Of a DNA stretch of 17,222 nt, positions 1-6,447 are shown piece by piece. A program made the translations under genes and the position numbers. Every line of letters begins with the position of its first letter. Position 1 is the first letter of the stretch. The DNA comes from an uncultured Clostridia bacterium. Lineage in GTDB: Bacteria; Bacillota; Clostridia; UMGS1883. The notes beneath the pieces were generated by a model. The model did no database searches and was not told where the DNA came from. It saw only the letters and a list, made by a program, of their open reading frames with translations. Location of the stretch: contig CANRER010000014.1 of NCBI GenBank assembly GCA_947629615.1, forward strand, positions 1-17,222. Reading direction: 5' to 3'.

Positions 1-1
1 A

Positions 2-208
2 TTCTACCAGAGTTTTGTGAGCATGTCTACATTTTTTGCTCTTTTCTGATTTTGCGAAAAATATTATACCTTACCGAAATTTGAAAGTGTTAATGCTTTC
101 ATTACCGAATTAAAGCATTATATCAACTATTACAACAATGAACGAATTTCAGTTAAACTAAAAGGAATGAGCCCGGTACAGTACCGAACTCATTCACAGG
201 CATTTTAA
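2..208 (+). pseudogene. IS3/IS150-family transposase (OrfB) 3' remnant
   Basis: The frame running to the TAA at 206-208 ends with a typical IS150-group OrfB C-terminus: YINYYNNERISVKLKGMSPV followed by QYR. Upstream, residues reading SMSTFFALF align by eye with the family motif SMESFFxLLK, which carries the last catalytic Glu of the DDE integrase domain. Here that Glu is read as Ser, and an in-frame TGA lies at 47-49, about where the family has LLKSE. The copy therefore looks decayed. It enters from outside the window, so its 5' part is unseen. It is AT-rich compared with the purine genes and converges on purD. The C-terminal motif is clear; the alignment around the stop is inference. Confidence 0.75.
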
Positions 209-218
209 TATTTATTTT

Positions 219-243
219 TGTCTAAACTTTGGGGTTCACTTCA
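219..243 (+). repeat. Right terminal inverted repeat of the IS3-family element
   Basis: Just after the transposase remnant the sequence reads TGTCTAAA followed by CTTTGGGGTTCACTTCA. This has the form of an IS150-group right end: a GGGGT core and a terminal CA. The element boundary is therefore placed at about 243, 28 bases before the stop codon of convergent purD. The left end is outside the window, so neither the pairing of the repeats nor a target duplication can be checked. Confidence 0.6.
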
Positions 244-271
244 ACGAGCGGATTTTCTGCGACAATATTGA

Positions 272-1540
272 CTACTGATTTTTCTTTATGCCTATATCGC
301 GTCTATAGTGCATTTTATCGAAGCGCACCTTTTCTATGCCCTCATAGGCGCGCTTAATCGCGGAATCGAGGTCGGGGGCGAGAGCCGTCACGCCGAGGAC
401 GCGCCCGCCGGAGGTCACGAGCTTATCGCCGTCGAGCTTGGTGCCGGCGTGGAAAACGGTTATGTTATCAAGCGACTCGGCGGCCTCTATGCCGGTTATC
501 TCCTTGCCGGTTTCGTACTTTTCGGGATAGCCGCCGCTGGCGGCCACCACGCACACGCAGGCCTCGTCCTTCCAGCCGATGTCCACCTCATCGAGGCGTT
601 CGTCGATTATGGCCTCGAAAATTTCGAGCAAATCGCCCTTGAGCCTCGGCAGCACGGCTTGAGTTTCGGGGTCGCCGAAGCGGCAGTTATACTCTATGAC
701 CTTAACACCGTCCTTCGTGGACATCAGTCCGAAGTAAAGCACTCCCTTGAAGGTGCGGCCTTCGGCGTTCATGGCGCGCATTGTGGGCAGGAAAATGTTG
801 TTCATGCACTCGTCGGCCATTTTTTCGTCGTATATGCGGCTGGGCGAAAAAGCGCCCATACCGCCGGTATTGAGCCCTTGGTCGTTATCGAGGGCCCGCT
901 TGTGGTCCTGCGCCGATACCATCGGGCGGAGGGTTTTACCGTCGGTAAAGGCCAGCACCGAAATCTCCGGCCCGGTTAGGAAGTCCTCGATAACGACGCG
1001 CTTTCCCGCGTCGCCGAACTTGCCGCCCTCCATCATCTCGCGGACGGCGGTTTCGGCCTCGGCAAAGTCACGCGCGATGATGACCCCCTTTCCGAGGGCC
1101 AGCCCCTCGGCCTTTATGACGGCGGGGAAGCTGCCGCGCCTAAGGTACTCGACGGCCTTATCGGCCTCGGTGAACACCTCGTAGCCCGCCGTGGGTATGC
1201 CGTATTTTTTCATAAGCTCCTTGCTGAAAACCTTGCTGCCCTCGATTATGGCGGCATTGGCCCTTGGGCCGAAGGCGCGAAGGCCCCGGCTCTCAAGCTC
1301 GTCCACCAGCCCCATCACAAGGGGGTCGTCGGGGGCGACGACGGTCAGGTCGATTTTTTCCTTTTCGGCAAAGTCGGCAATAGCCTTGACGTCCGTTGCC
1401 TTGATGGGTACGCAGACGGCGATTTTGGCGATGCCGCCGTTGCCGGGCGCGCAGATAAGCTCCGTCACGCGGGGGCTTTGGCGCAGTTTCCAGCATATGG
1501 CGTGCTCGCGGCCTCCGCCGCCGACAACTAATACTTTCAT
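272..1540 (-). CDS. purD: Phosphoribosylamine-glycine ligase (GAR synthetase)
   Basis: This cytosolic ATP-grasp enzyme joins glycine to 5-phosphoribosylamine with ATP to give GAR, the second step of purine synthesis. The 422 residues match the usual family length. Visible motifs are the N-terminal GGGGREHA loop (about 7-14), the ATP-grasp KAEGLALGKG (143-152), the QDHKRALDND...TGGMGA block (211-230) and NCRFGDPETQ (285-294), which carries metal and ATP ligands. A GGAG ribosome binding site lies 9 bases before the ATG. It is the last gene of the leftward purine run, 37 bases after purH, and no hairpin terminator is visible before the IS remnant. One local oddity is VVAPDDPL at about 67-74, where most PurD proteins have a GPExPL-type sequence. 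Confidence 0.97.
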   Translation of the reverse strand: MKVLVVGGGGREHAICWKLRQSPRVTELICAPGNGGIAKIAVCVPIKATDVKAIADFAEKEKIDLTVVAPDDPLVMGLVDELESRGLRAFGPRANAAIIEGSKVFSKELMKKYGIPTAGYEVFTEADKAVEYLRRGSFPAVIKAEGLALGKGVIIARDFAEAETAVREMMEGGKFGDAGKRVVIEDFLTGPEISVLAFTDGKTLRPMVSAQDHKRALDNDQGLNTGGMGAFSPSRIYDEKMADECMNNIFLPTMRAMNAEGRTFKGVLYFGLMSTKDGVKVIEYNCRFGDPETQAVLPRLKGDLLEIFEAIIDERLDEVDIGWKDEACVCVVAASGGYPEKYETGKEITGIEAAESLDNITVFHAGTKLDGDKLVTSGGRVLGVTALAPDLDSAIKRAYEGIEKVRFDKMHYRRDIGIKKNQ

Positions 1541-1577
1541 ATTTTAACGCTCCAATCTGTCGTAAATAGGCGGGCAA

Positions 1578-2753
1578 TCAATGGTGGAACAGCCTTATGC
1601 CGGTGAAGGCCATCGCTATGCCGTATTTGTCGCAGGTTTCGATAACGTTGTCGTCGCGTATCGAGCCGCCGGGCTGGGCGATGTATTCCACGCCGCTCTT
1701 GCGGGCGCGCTCCACATTGTCGCCGAAGGGGAAGAAGGCGTCGCTGCCCACGCATACGCCGGTGTTTTTCCTGAGCCATTCGCGCTGCTCCTCTTTGGTG
1801 AAAACAGGGGGCTTTTCCTTGAAGAGCGTCTGCCACTTGCCGTCGGCAAGCACGTCCATATATTCGTCGCTTATGTACACGTCAATGGTGTTGTCGCGGT
1901 CGGGGCGGCGGATGCCGTCAACAAATTTGAGGTTCATCACCTGCGGAGCCTGCCTCAGCCACCATATGTCGGCCTTGTTGCCGGCAAGGCGGGTGCAGTG
2001 TATCCTCGACTGCTGGCCCGCGCCGATGCCTATGGCCTGACCGTCCTTGACGTAGCAGACGGAGTTGGACTGGGTGTATTTAAGGGTTATAAGCGAAATT
2101 ATAAGGTCGCGTTTCTTGTCGTCGGGGATATTTTTGTTTTCGGTGACAATATTGTCCAGCAGGCCGCCGTCTATGGCAAGCTCGTTGCGGCCCTGCTCGA
2201 AGGTCACGCCGAAAACCTGCTTGCGCTCGATGGGGGCGGGGGTGTAATTCGGGTCGATTTTAATTACGTTATAAGTACCCTTGCGCTTGGATTTGAGTAT
2301 TTCAAGCGCTTCGTCGGTATAGCCGGGGGCGATTATGCCGTCGCTGACCTCGCGGGCGAGGAGGGCCGCCGTCTGCTTGTCGCACACGTCGCTCAACGCC
2401 ACGAAATCGCCGTAGGACGACATTCTGTCGGCCCCGCGGGCGGCGGCGTAGGCGCAGGCGAGGGGCGAAAGCTCCAAATCGTCAACAAAGTAGATTTTTT
2501 TCAGCGTGTCGCTTAGCTCCGTCGCCACGGCGGCCCCGGCGGGGGAAACGTGCTTGAAGCTTGTGGCCGAGGGAAGCCCCGTAGCGGCCTTTAACTCGCT
2601 GACGAGCTGCCAGCCGTTGAAGGCGTCGAGAAGGTTAATATACCCGGGCTTGCCGTTCAGCACCTCGATGGGGAGGTCGCCGCCGTTCTCCATAAAAATA
2701 CGCGAGGGCTTCTGGTTGGGATTACATCCGTACTTGAGCTGTATTTCGTTCAT
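1578..2753 (-). CDS. purH: Stand-alone AICAR formyltransferase (PurH without the cyclohydrolase domain)
   Basis: It transfers a formyl group from 10-formyl-tetrahydrofolate to AICAR, giving FAICAR. At 391 residues it is far shorter than bifunctional PurH (about 510-530), and it begins directly with the formyltransferase motif KYGCNPNQ (7-14). The N-terminal MGS-like IMP cyclohydrolase domain is absent. The catalytic Lys-His pair is visible in SFKHVSPAG (K67, H68), followed by QSNSV (228-232), GIGAGQQSR (242-250), SDAFFPFGD (337-345) and the typical ending MAFTGIRLFHH. A ribosome binding site AAAGGA lies 8 bases before the ATG. It sits 22 bases after the metallopeptidase gene and upstream of purD. 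The missing cyclization is most likely supplied by the purO gene nearby. Confidence 0.95.
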   Translation of the reverse strand: MNEIQLKYGCNPNQKPSRIFMENGGDLPIEVLNGKPGYINLLDAFNGWQLVSELKAATGLPSATSFKHVSPAGAAVATELSDTLKKIYFVDDLELSPLACAYAAARGADRMSSYGDFVALSDVCDKQTAALLAREVSDGIIAPGYTDEALEILKSKRKGTYNVIKIDPNYTPAPIERKQVFGVTFEQGRNELAIDGGLLDNIVTENKNIPDDKKRDLIISLITLKYTQSNSVCYVKDGQAIGIGAGQQSRIHCTRLAGNKADIWWLRQAPQVMNLKFVDGIRRPDRDNTIDVYISDEYMDVLADGKWQTLFKEKPPVFTKEEQREWLRKNTGVCVGSDAFFPFGDNVERARKSGVEYIAQPGGSIRDDNVIETCDKYGIAMAFTGIRLFHH

Positions 2754-2775
2754 TCGTATCGTCCTTTCTTAAATA

Positions 2776-4560
2776 TCAAAAGAAGTGTTCCATGCCGCTG
2801 CGTTCAAGCAGGCGGCCAAAGGAGGCGTATTGATTTGGGAAAAGCTGCTTTAGGCCTATCTCCCTGTCGCGGCTGCCGCAGCACTGGAAGTAGAGGCGGG
2901 CGAACTCGGCAAGCTCCTCGTAGTAATTGCGCTTGCCGTAGTTTTCAACGTCGTTGGGGTCGGTATAGAACATATTGCCGTAATCGGACACGACGGCCAT
3001 GTCGGCGGCAAAGGCACGCTGCCACTCGTCCGTTTGGCACCAGTGGGTGGCTTTGTCCTGATAATTCCCGCCGCCCGCCATGTCTATACTGTGGCCCAGC
3101 TCGTGAGCGAAGGAGCGGGCCATCATTTCGGCGTCCACTATGCCGCGAAGGCGTACCGTGAGTACCGGGCCGTCGCAGTAATAGGCGGAGTTTTCGTCGG
3201 GAGAGGCATAAACGCAGACCTTTTGAAGATACTTGCGGTAGCTGTAAGGAAATTTCGCAAGAGCGTCTATCGCGTTTCGCACGTTCTCGTAGGACGGGTC
3301 GTTGGTATAGAAGGGCAGAACCTGCGTGGCCTCGTCCGTCTTATAGGTCACGTCGATACGCTTATGCGTACCGGAGCCCAAATCCCAGATGTAAAGCTCA
3401 TCATCGACGGGGTCGGCGACGGTTATCTCCGCGCCGCCGCCCTTTAGCGGGTTGAGGTTGATGAAGTCCGCGAGGCCGGGATATATTGGCGTTTGCAGGG
3501 CTTCGAGTATGGCCGCCTTCTGGGCTTCGGCGTCCGTCGAGGCCGCGTTGTCGTAAATTTTGGTGAAGCTGCTTTCAAGCCTGTCGAGGAAGGTCGTACC
3601 CGCGCCGGCGGCTGTTCCTCGGGGGAAAACTCCCGCGCCGACGGAGGTGCAAATATCTATTATCCGCTGCCGCTCGGCCTCGGTGAAAAGGCCGAAGCCA
3701 TCGAGAGAGGTCATCAGCGTGAACGGGGATTCGCCCGTCTTTGTGAGGCTGAACGGATAGGGCGTTTCGCGCATGACGGCCGCTCCGCCATCGAGGGCGA
3801 GATAGGCCCCGTCGTACCCGCGCACGTAATACCTGCCGTCCTCGGCGGGCTCGAGCCGCCACAGCATTGACGCGTCGCCGCCGTAGCCGTATATCCCGCG
3901 TCCCGGCGCGCCGTCCGCAGCTTGAAGCCGCCGCTGTGCGTCGGTCGAATCTACAAAGGCGACATAGCCCTCGCTCATGTCCTTAAGGCGGAAGGGGGTG
4001 CCGACAGACGCGGCCCGCAGATACTTGCGCGAGCCCTCCTGAACGACGGCAAGGCTGCCGTCCGCGCCGTCAAGGGTGTAAAAACGTTCGTAAATGCCGG
4101 TGTAGCCGGTTTCGACGTCGGTCTGCGGGGCGCGGTAGTAAAGGGCGGAGTTGGGCGCGTCGGTCGGGCGGAGGGTTTTTGCGTCCATGACTACCACACG
4201 GACCGAGGCCCCGTCCTCCAGCTCCGCCGGAACGTCCGCCGTGAATACCGCGTTGGCAATATTGTAGCCGTATTTCGGCTCCGTTGCCGCGAGCTTGGCC
4301 GAAAATTCCGTCAGCTCGCCGTCGGCCCCGTAGGCCCCAAGCGAAATCAGGTACTCCCCGGCCCCGTCGGTATTAAGTATCATCACCGCCGCGCTGAGAG
4401 AGCCGGGGCTCAGTCTGCCGTCGGACACCTCAACCCCGTCTATGCGGAAGGTTATGTCGGCCGCGTTGACCGCACTCAACGCGTCCATCGCGAGCGACGG
4501 CGGCGGAGCGCAGGCGGCGGCTATGGCCAAAGCCGTGAAAACGGCCGTAAGCTTACGCAT
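2776..4560 (-). CDS. Secreted zinc metallopeptidase with possible beta-trefoil region
   Basis: A 594-residue exported protein. Residues 1-24 form a signal peptide (MRK, hydrophobic core, likely cleavage after SLA). Residues about 155-275 contain a YYVRGYDGAYLALDG-type pattern with a preceding MLWRLEP, which resembles a ricin-like beta-trefoil repeat; this is a weak match. The C-terminal domain has the zinc motif HELGH (H486, E487, H490) and, downstream, YGKRNYYEELAEFARLYF (541-558), whose Glu residues could supply the third ligand as in gluzincins. The layout resembles anthrax-lethal-factor-like (ATLF) peptidases, but that is inference. No LPXTG or S-layer anchor is seen. Its ATG overlaps the purO stop codon (ATGCGTAA, 8 bases) with no strong ribosome binding site of its own, so translation is probably coupled to purO. 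The substrate is unknown. Confidence 0.85.
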   Translation of the reverse strand: MRKLTAVFTALAIAAACAPPPSLAMDALSAVNAADITFRIDGVEVSDGRLSPGSLSAAVMILNTDGAGEYLISLGAYGADGELTEFSAKLAATEPKYGYNIANAVFTADVPAELEDGASVRVVVMDAKTLRPTDAPNSALYYRAPQTDVETGYTGIYERFYTLDGADGSLAVVQEGSRKYLRAASVGTPFRLKDMSEGYVAFVDSTDAQRRLQAADGAPGRGIYGYGGDASMLWRLEPAEDGRYYVRGYDGAYLALDGGAAVMRETPYPFSLTKTGESPFTLMTSLDGFGLFTEAERQRIIDICTSVGAGVFPRGTAAGAGTTFLDRLESSFTKIYDNAASTDAEAQKAAILEALQTPIYPGLADFINLNPLKGGGAEITVADPVDDELYIWDLGSGTHKRIDVTYKTDEATQVLPFYTNDPSYENVRNAIDALAKFPYSYRKYLQKVCVYASPDENSAYYCDGPVLTVRLRGIVDAEMMARSFAHELGHSIDMAGGGNYQDKATHWCQTDEWQRAFAADMAVVSDYGNMFYTDPNDVENYGKRNYYEELAEFARLYFQCCGSRDREIGLKQLFPNQYASFGRLLERSGMEHFF

Positions 4561-5260
4561 TTTTGTTCACTATCCTCGTTTCGTATTCGCCGGTTTCAGC
4601 GTCGATATAGCGCACGAACAGCGAAACCTTGTTTTCCTCGTTAAGAGCTGCCCAGAGCTTTTCGGTAAACTCGTCGATGCCGCCCTCAATGGCGACGGTC
4701 TTGGGTTCGCCCTCGAAGCTGGGCAGGGGGCTGCCGTCGCCGGTATAGGTGTGGATAAAGTGGCCCTCGCCGGCCTTAGGGTTGTAGTAGCTGAACGTGA
4801 ACCGCAGGCAGGAGGAAGGGTCGCCCCCGTTGCTCTTCAGGATTGAAAGCGCGTAGTTAAAGCCGCTCTCCACCTTGATTATGCCGCTTATGCGGGGGGT
4901 GTAGTTGGGGGCGTCGGGCTCGAACTCGCGGGTGCGGAGGGCCTGCTCGAAGGTGAGCTGCTGGTTCATAAGGTTGTATATGGTGTCGGTCTGGTCGCCG
5001 TTGGTGACGATGGTCTTGTTGCCGAGTACCCTGACCGGCGCGTAGATTATAAGGCTCGGATCCTCAAGCTTCGAGGGGTCGAACGCTTCGGTGCGTATGC
5101 CCGCGCCGTCCTTGACGAACACGCGGTTGCGGCTGTTTTGGCTGCGGCCCATGATGAAGTAGGCCGCCACGGCCTTTTTGCCGTCGGCGCTTCGGCCCAG
5201 TACTATGCCCCGTCCGGGGTAGGAGTTGCTTTTAAGGTCGTCAAAAAGATTGATTTTCAT
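4553..5260 (-). CDS. purO: IMP cyclohydrolase, archaeal PurO type
   Basis: This protein of 235 residues matches the PurO family (IMP_cyclohyd fold), which closes FAICAR to IMP, the last step of the pathway. Motifs are YPGRG (14-18), MGRSQNSRNR (37-46), NGDQTD (87-92), PNYTPRIS (118-125) and GEGHFIHTY (164-172). It is unrelated to the MGS-like cyclohydrolase domain of bacterial PurH. The family was characterised in methanogenic archaea, and homologs occur in some Clostridia. A strong ribosome binding site (GGAGG) precedes the ATG, which starts 22 bases after purN ends. Its stop codon overlaps the start of the metallopeptidase gene. Its place beside a formyltransferase-only purH supports the assignment. 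Confidence 0.9.
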   Translation of the reverse strand: MKINLFDDLKSNSYPGRGIVLGRSADGKKAVAAYFIMGRSQNSRNRVFVKDGAGIRTEAFDPSKLEDPSLIIYAPVRVLGNKTIVTNGDQTDTIYNLMNQQLTFEQALRTREFEPDAPNYTPRISGIIKVESGFNYALSILKSNGGDPSSCLRFTFSYYNPKAGEGHFIHTYTGDGSPLPSFEGEPKTVAIEGGIDEFTEKLWAALNEENKVSLFVRYIDAETGEYETRIVNKNA

Positions 5261-5282
5261 ATACTTACCTCCAATATTTGAT

Positions 5283-5867
5283 TTACATTTCCGCGCAAAG
5301 TTTTTCCACCGCGCGGGGGAGAATTATCCACTCGGCCTCCTCCATGACGCGGCGCTGGAGCGTTTCGGGGGTGTCGCCGTCCCTGACCTCCACGGCCTTT
5401 TGCATGATGATTTTTCCGCCGTCCACGACCTCGTTCACGAAGTGAACCGTCGCCCCCGTTACCTTTACGCCGTAGCTCAGCGCGGCCTCGTGGACGTGCA
5501 GGCCGTAAAAGCCGTCCCCGCAGAAGGAGGGTATCAGCGAGGGATGAATGTTGATTATCCTGCCCTCGTACTCGCGCAGCAGCTCGCCGTTCAATATGGA
5601 CATAAAGCCGGCTAGCACGATAAGGTCTATGCTACGGGCCTTCATGTGCTCCGTCAGAGCGTGGGAGAAGTTTTCCCCCTCGGCCCTTCGGCTTATCACG
5701 GCGGTTTCGATGCCGGCCCTTTTCGCCCGCTCGAGGGCGTATGCGTCCGCCTTGTTCGAAACCACCGTCACGATTTTGCCGTGGGTTATTGTTCCGCCGT
5801 TTTGCGCGTCGATGAGCGCCTGTAGGTTCGTTCCGCCGCCGCTCACCAGCACAGCTATGTTTTTCAT
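5283..5867 (-). CDS. purN: Phosphoribosylglycinamide formyltransferase
   Basis: It formylates GAR with 10-formyl-tetrahydrofolate to give FGAR, the third purine step. The 194 residues are close to the family norm. Motifs are VSGGGTNLQ (8-16), INIHPSLIPSF (105-115, with the catalytic Asn106 and His108), YGLHVH (121-126) and HFVNEVVDGG (142-151, with the catalytic Asp149). The ATG at 5867 is preferred over the in-frame GTG at 5873, because AGGAGG ends only one base before the GTG but seven bases before the ATG. A RAYT gene separates it from purM, its usual partner; purO follows after 22 bases. Confidence 0.96.
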   Translation of the reverse strand: MKNIAVLVSGGGTNLQALIDAQNGGTITHGKIVTVVSNKADAYALERAKRAGIETAVISRRAEGENFSHALTEHMKARSIDLIVLAGFMSILNGELLREYEGRIINIHPSLIPSFCGDGFYGLHVHEAALSYGVKVTGATVHFVNEVVDGGKIIMQKAVEVRDGDTPETLQRRVMEEAEWIILPRAVEKLCAEM

Positions 5868-5892
5868 TGGCACGCCTCCTTGTCATGTGTCA

Positions 5893-6360
5893 TCAGAAAT
5901 CGTCTTCCGCCCATTTCGGTGGGTTTTTGTCAATGTATTCCCATATTTTCTCATAATCCTCTTTCCCGCGTATCACATGGTCGTAAAACGAACGCTGCCA
6001 GATAGACGTTCCGAGCCGCTTTGTTACGTAACCTTTCATTTGGTTGATTATGACGGAGATTGTAGGGGAGCGCATCGCGCTCCCGCGGGCGTCATTTTGC
6101 AGTATCAACAGAAGATGAATGTGATTTGGCATTATAACGTATTTGTCGAGTGTGACGGACGGATAATATACGGGGATATTTTTTATTGCTTCGTTTACAA
6201 TTTTGCCGCGTTCCGAAAGGAGCGACTCAAAATCGGCGCCGCGCGCGATAGGCTCGTAAAAATTCGGCTTCCAAAGCTGATTTTGGCGGTTTTGCAGACA
6301 TATCGTTAAAAAATATCCGCCGTCACCGCTGTAATCGTAATCCTTAACGCGGTTCCGCAC
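5893..6360 (-). CDS. REP-associated tyrosine transposase (RAYT)
   Basis: A single-strand-acting HUH (Y1) transposase-like protein of 155 residues. It has the family opening DYDYSGDGGYFLTICLQNR (7-25), the HUH motif YVIMPNHIHLLL (74-85; H80 and H82), the downstream MKGYVTKRLGTSIWQRSFYDH (108-128, with a candidate nucleophile Tyr126) and the ending EYIDKNPPKW. RAYTs are usually single-copy and linked to REP palindromes rather than moving as a standard IS. The GTG start at 6360 lacks a clear ribosome binding site; the frame stays open upstream to the purM stop but has no ATG, so the true N-terminus is uncertain. It is visibly more AT-rich than the pur genes and interrupts purM-purN, which suggests later arrival. 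A REP-like palindrome lies inside it, at codons 92-100. Confidence 0.88.
   Translation of the reverse strand: MRNRVKDYDYSGDGGYFLTICLQNRQNQLWKPNFYEPIARGADFESLLSERGKIVNEAIKNIPVYYPSVTLDKYVIMPNHIHLLLILQNDARGSAMRSPTISVIINQMKGYVTKRLGTSIWQRSFYDHVIRGKEDYEKIWEYIDKNPPKWAEDDF
6062..6086 (+). repeat. REP-like palindrome inside the RAYT gene (copy 1)
   Basis: A GTAG tetranucleotide (6062-6065) is followed at once by GGGAGCGC, loop ATC, GCGCTCCC (6066-6084), a perfect 8-bp stem. GTAG directly 5' of a palindrome is the hallmark of REP sites recognised by RAYT proteins in enterobacteria. The segment is translated in the RAYT as RGSAMRSPT. The full 25 bases recur exactly, inverted, at 6407-6431. Confidence 0.8.
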
Positions 6361-6370
6361 CCGGACAGGC

Positions 6371-6388
6371 GCGCCTCCCGCGGGCGTC
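6371..6388 (+). repeat. Partial REP-like fragment
   Basis: CTCCCGCGGGCGTC at 6375-6388 repeats 6080-6093 exactly (14 bases, same orientation), and the preceding GCGC matches with one extra base. It looks like the right half of a REP unit without its GTAG head, just upstream of the RAYT start. Confidence 0.5.
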
Positions 6389-6406
6389 CTGCGGGCGGTT
6401 CGGCTT

Positions 6407-6431
6407 GCGGGAGCGCGATGCGCTCCCCTAC
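6407..6431 (-). repeat. REP-like palindrome between RAYT and purM (copy 2)
   Basis: Read on the minus strand it is GTAG (6431-6428) followed by GGGAGCGC, loop ATC, GCGCTCCC (down to 6409). It is a 25-base perfect inverted copy of the site inside the RAYT gene. The two copies have their GTAG heads pointing outward and enclose the RAYT start, as in a BIME-like pair. It lies 16 bases after the purM stop codon in the direction of transcription. Confidence 0.8.
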
Positions 6432-6447
6432 GGGCGGGCGGTTCATT

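Noticed and set aside
6361..6447. Short ORF starting ATG at 6444 upstream of RAYT
   Set aside because: It runs through the REP units in a different frame, ends soon inside RAYT, and has no ribosome binding site or recognisable product.
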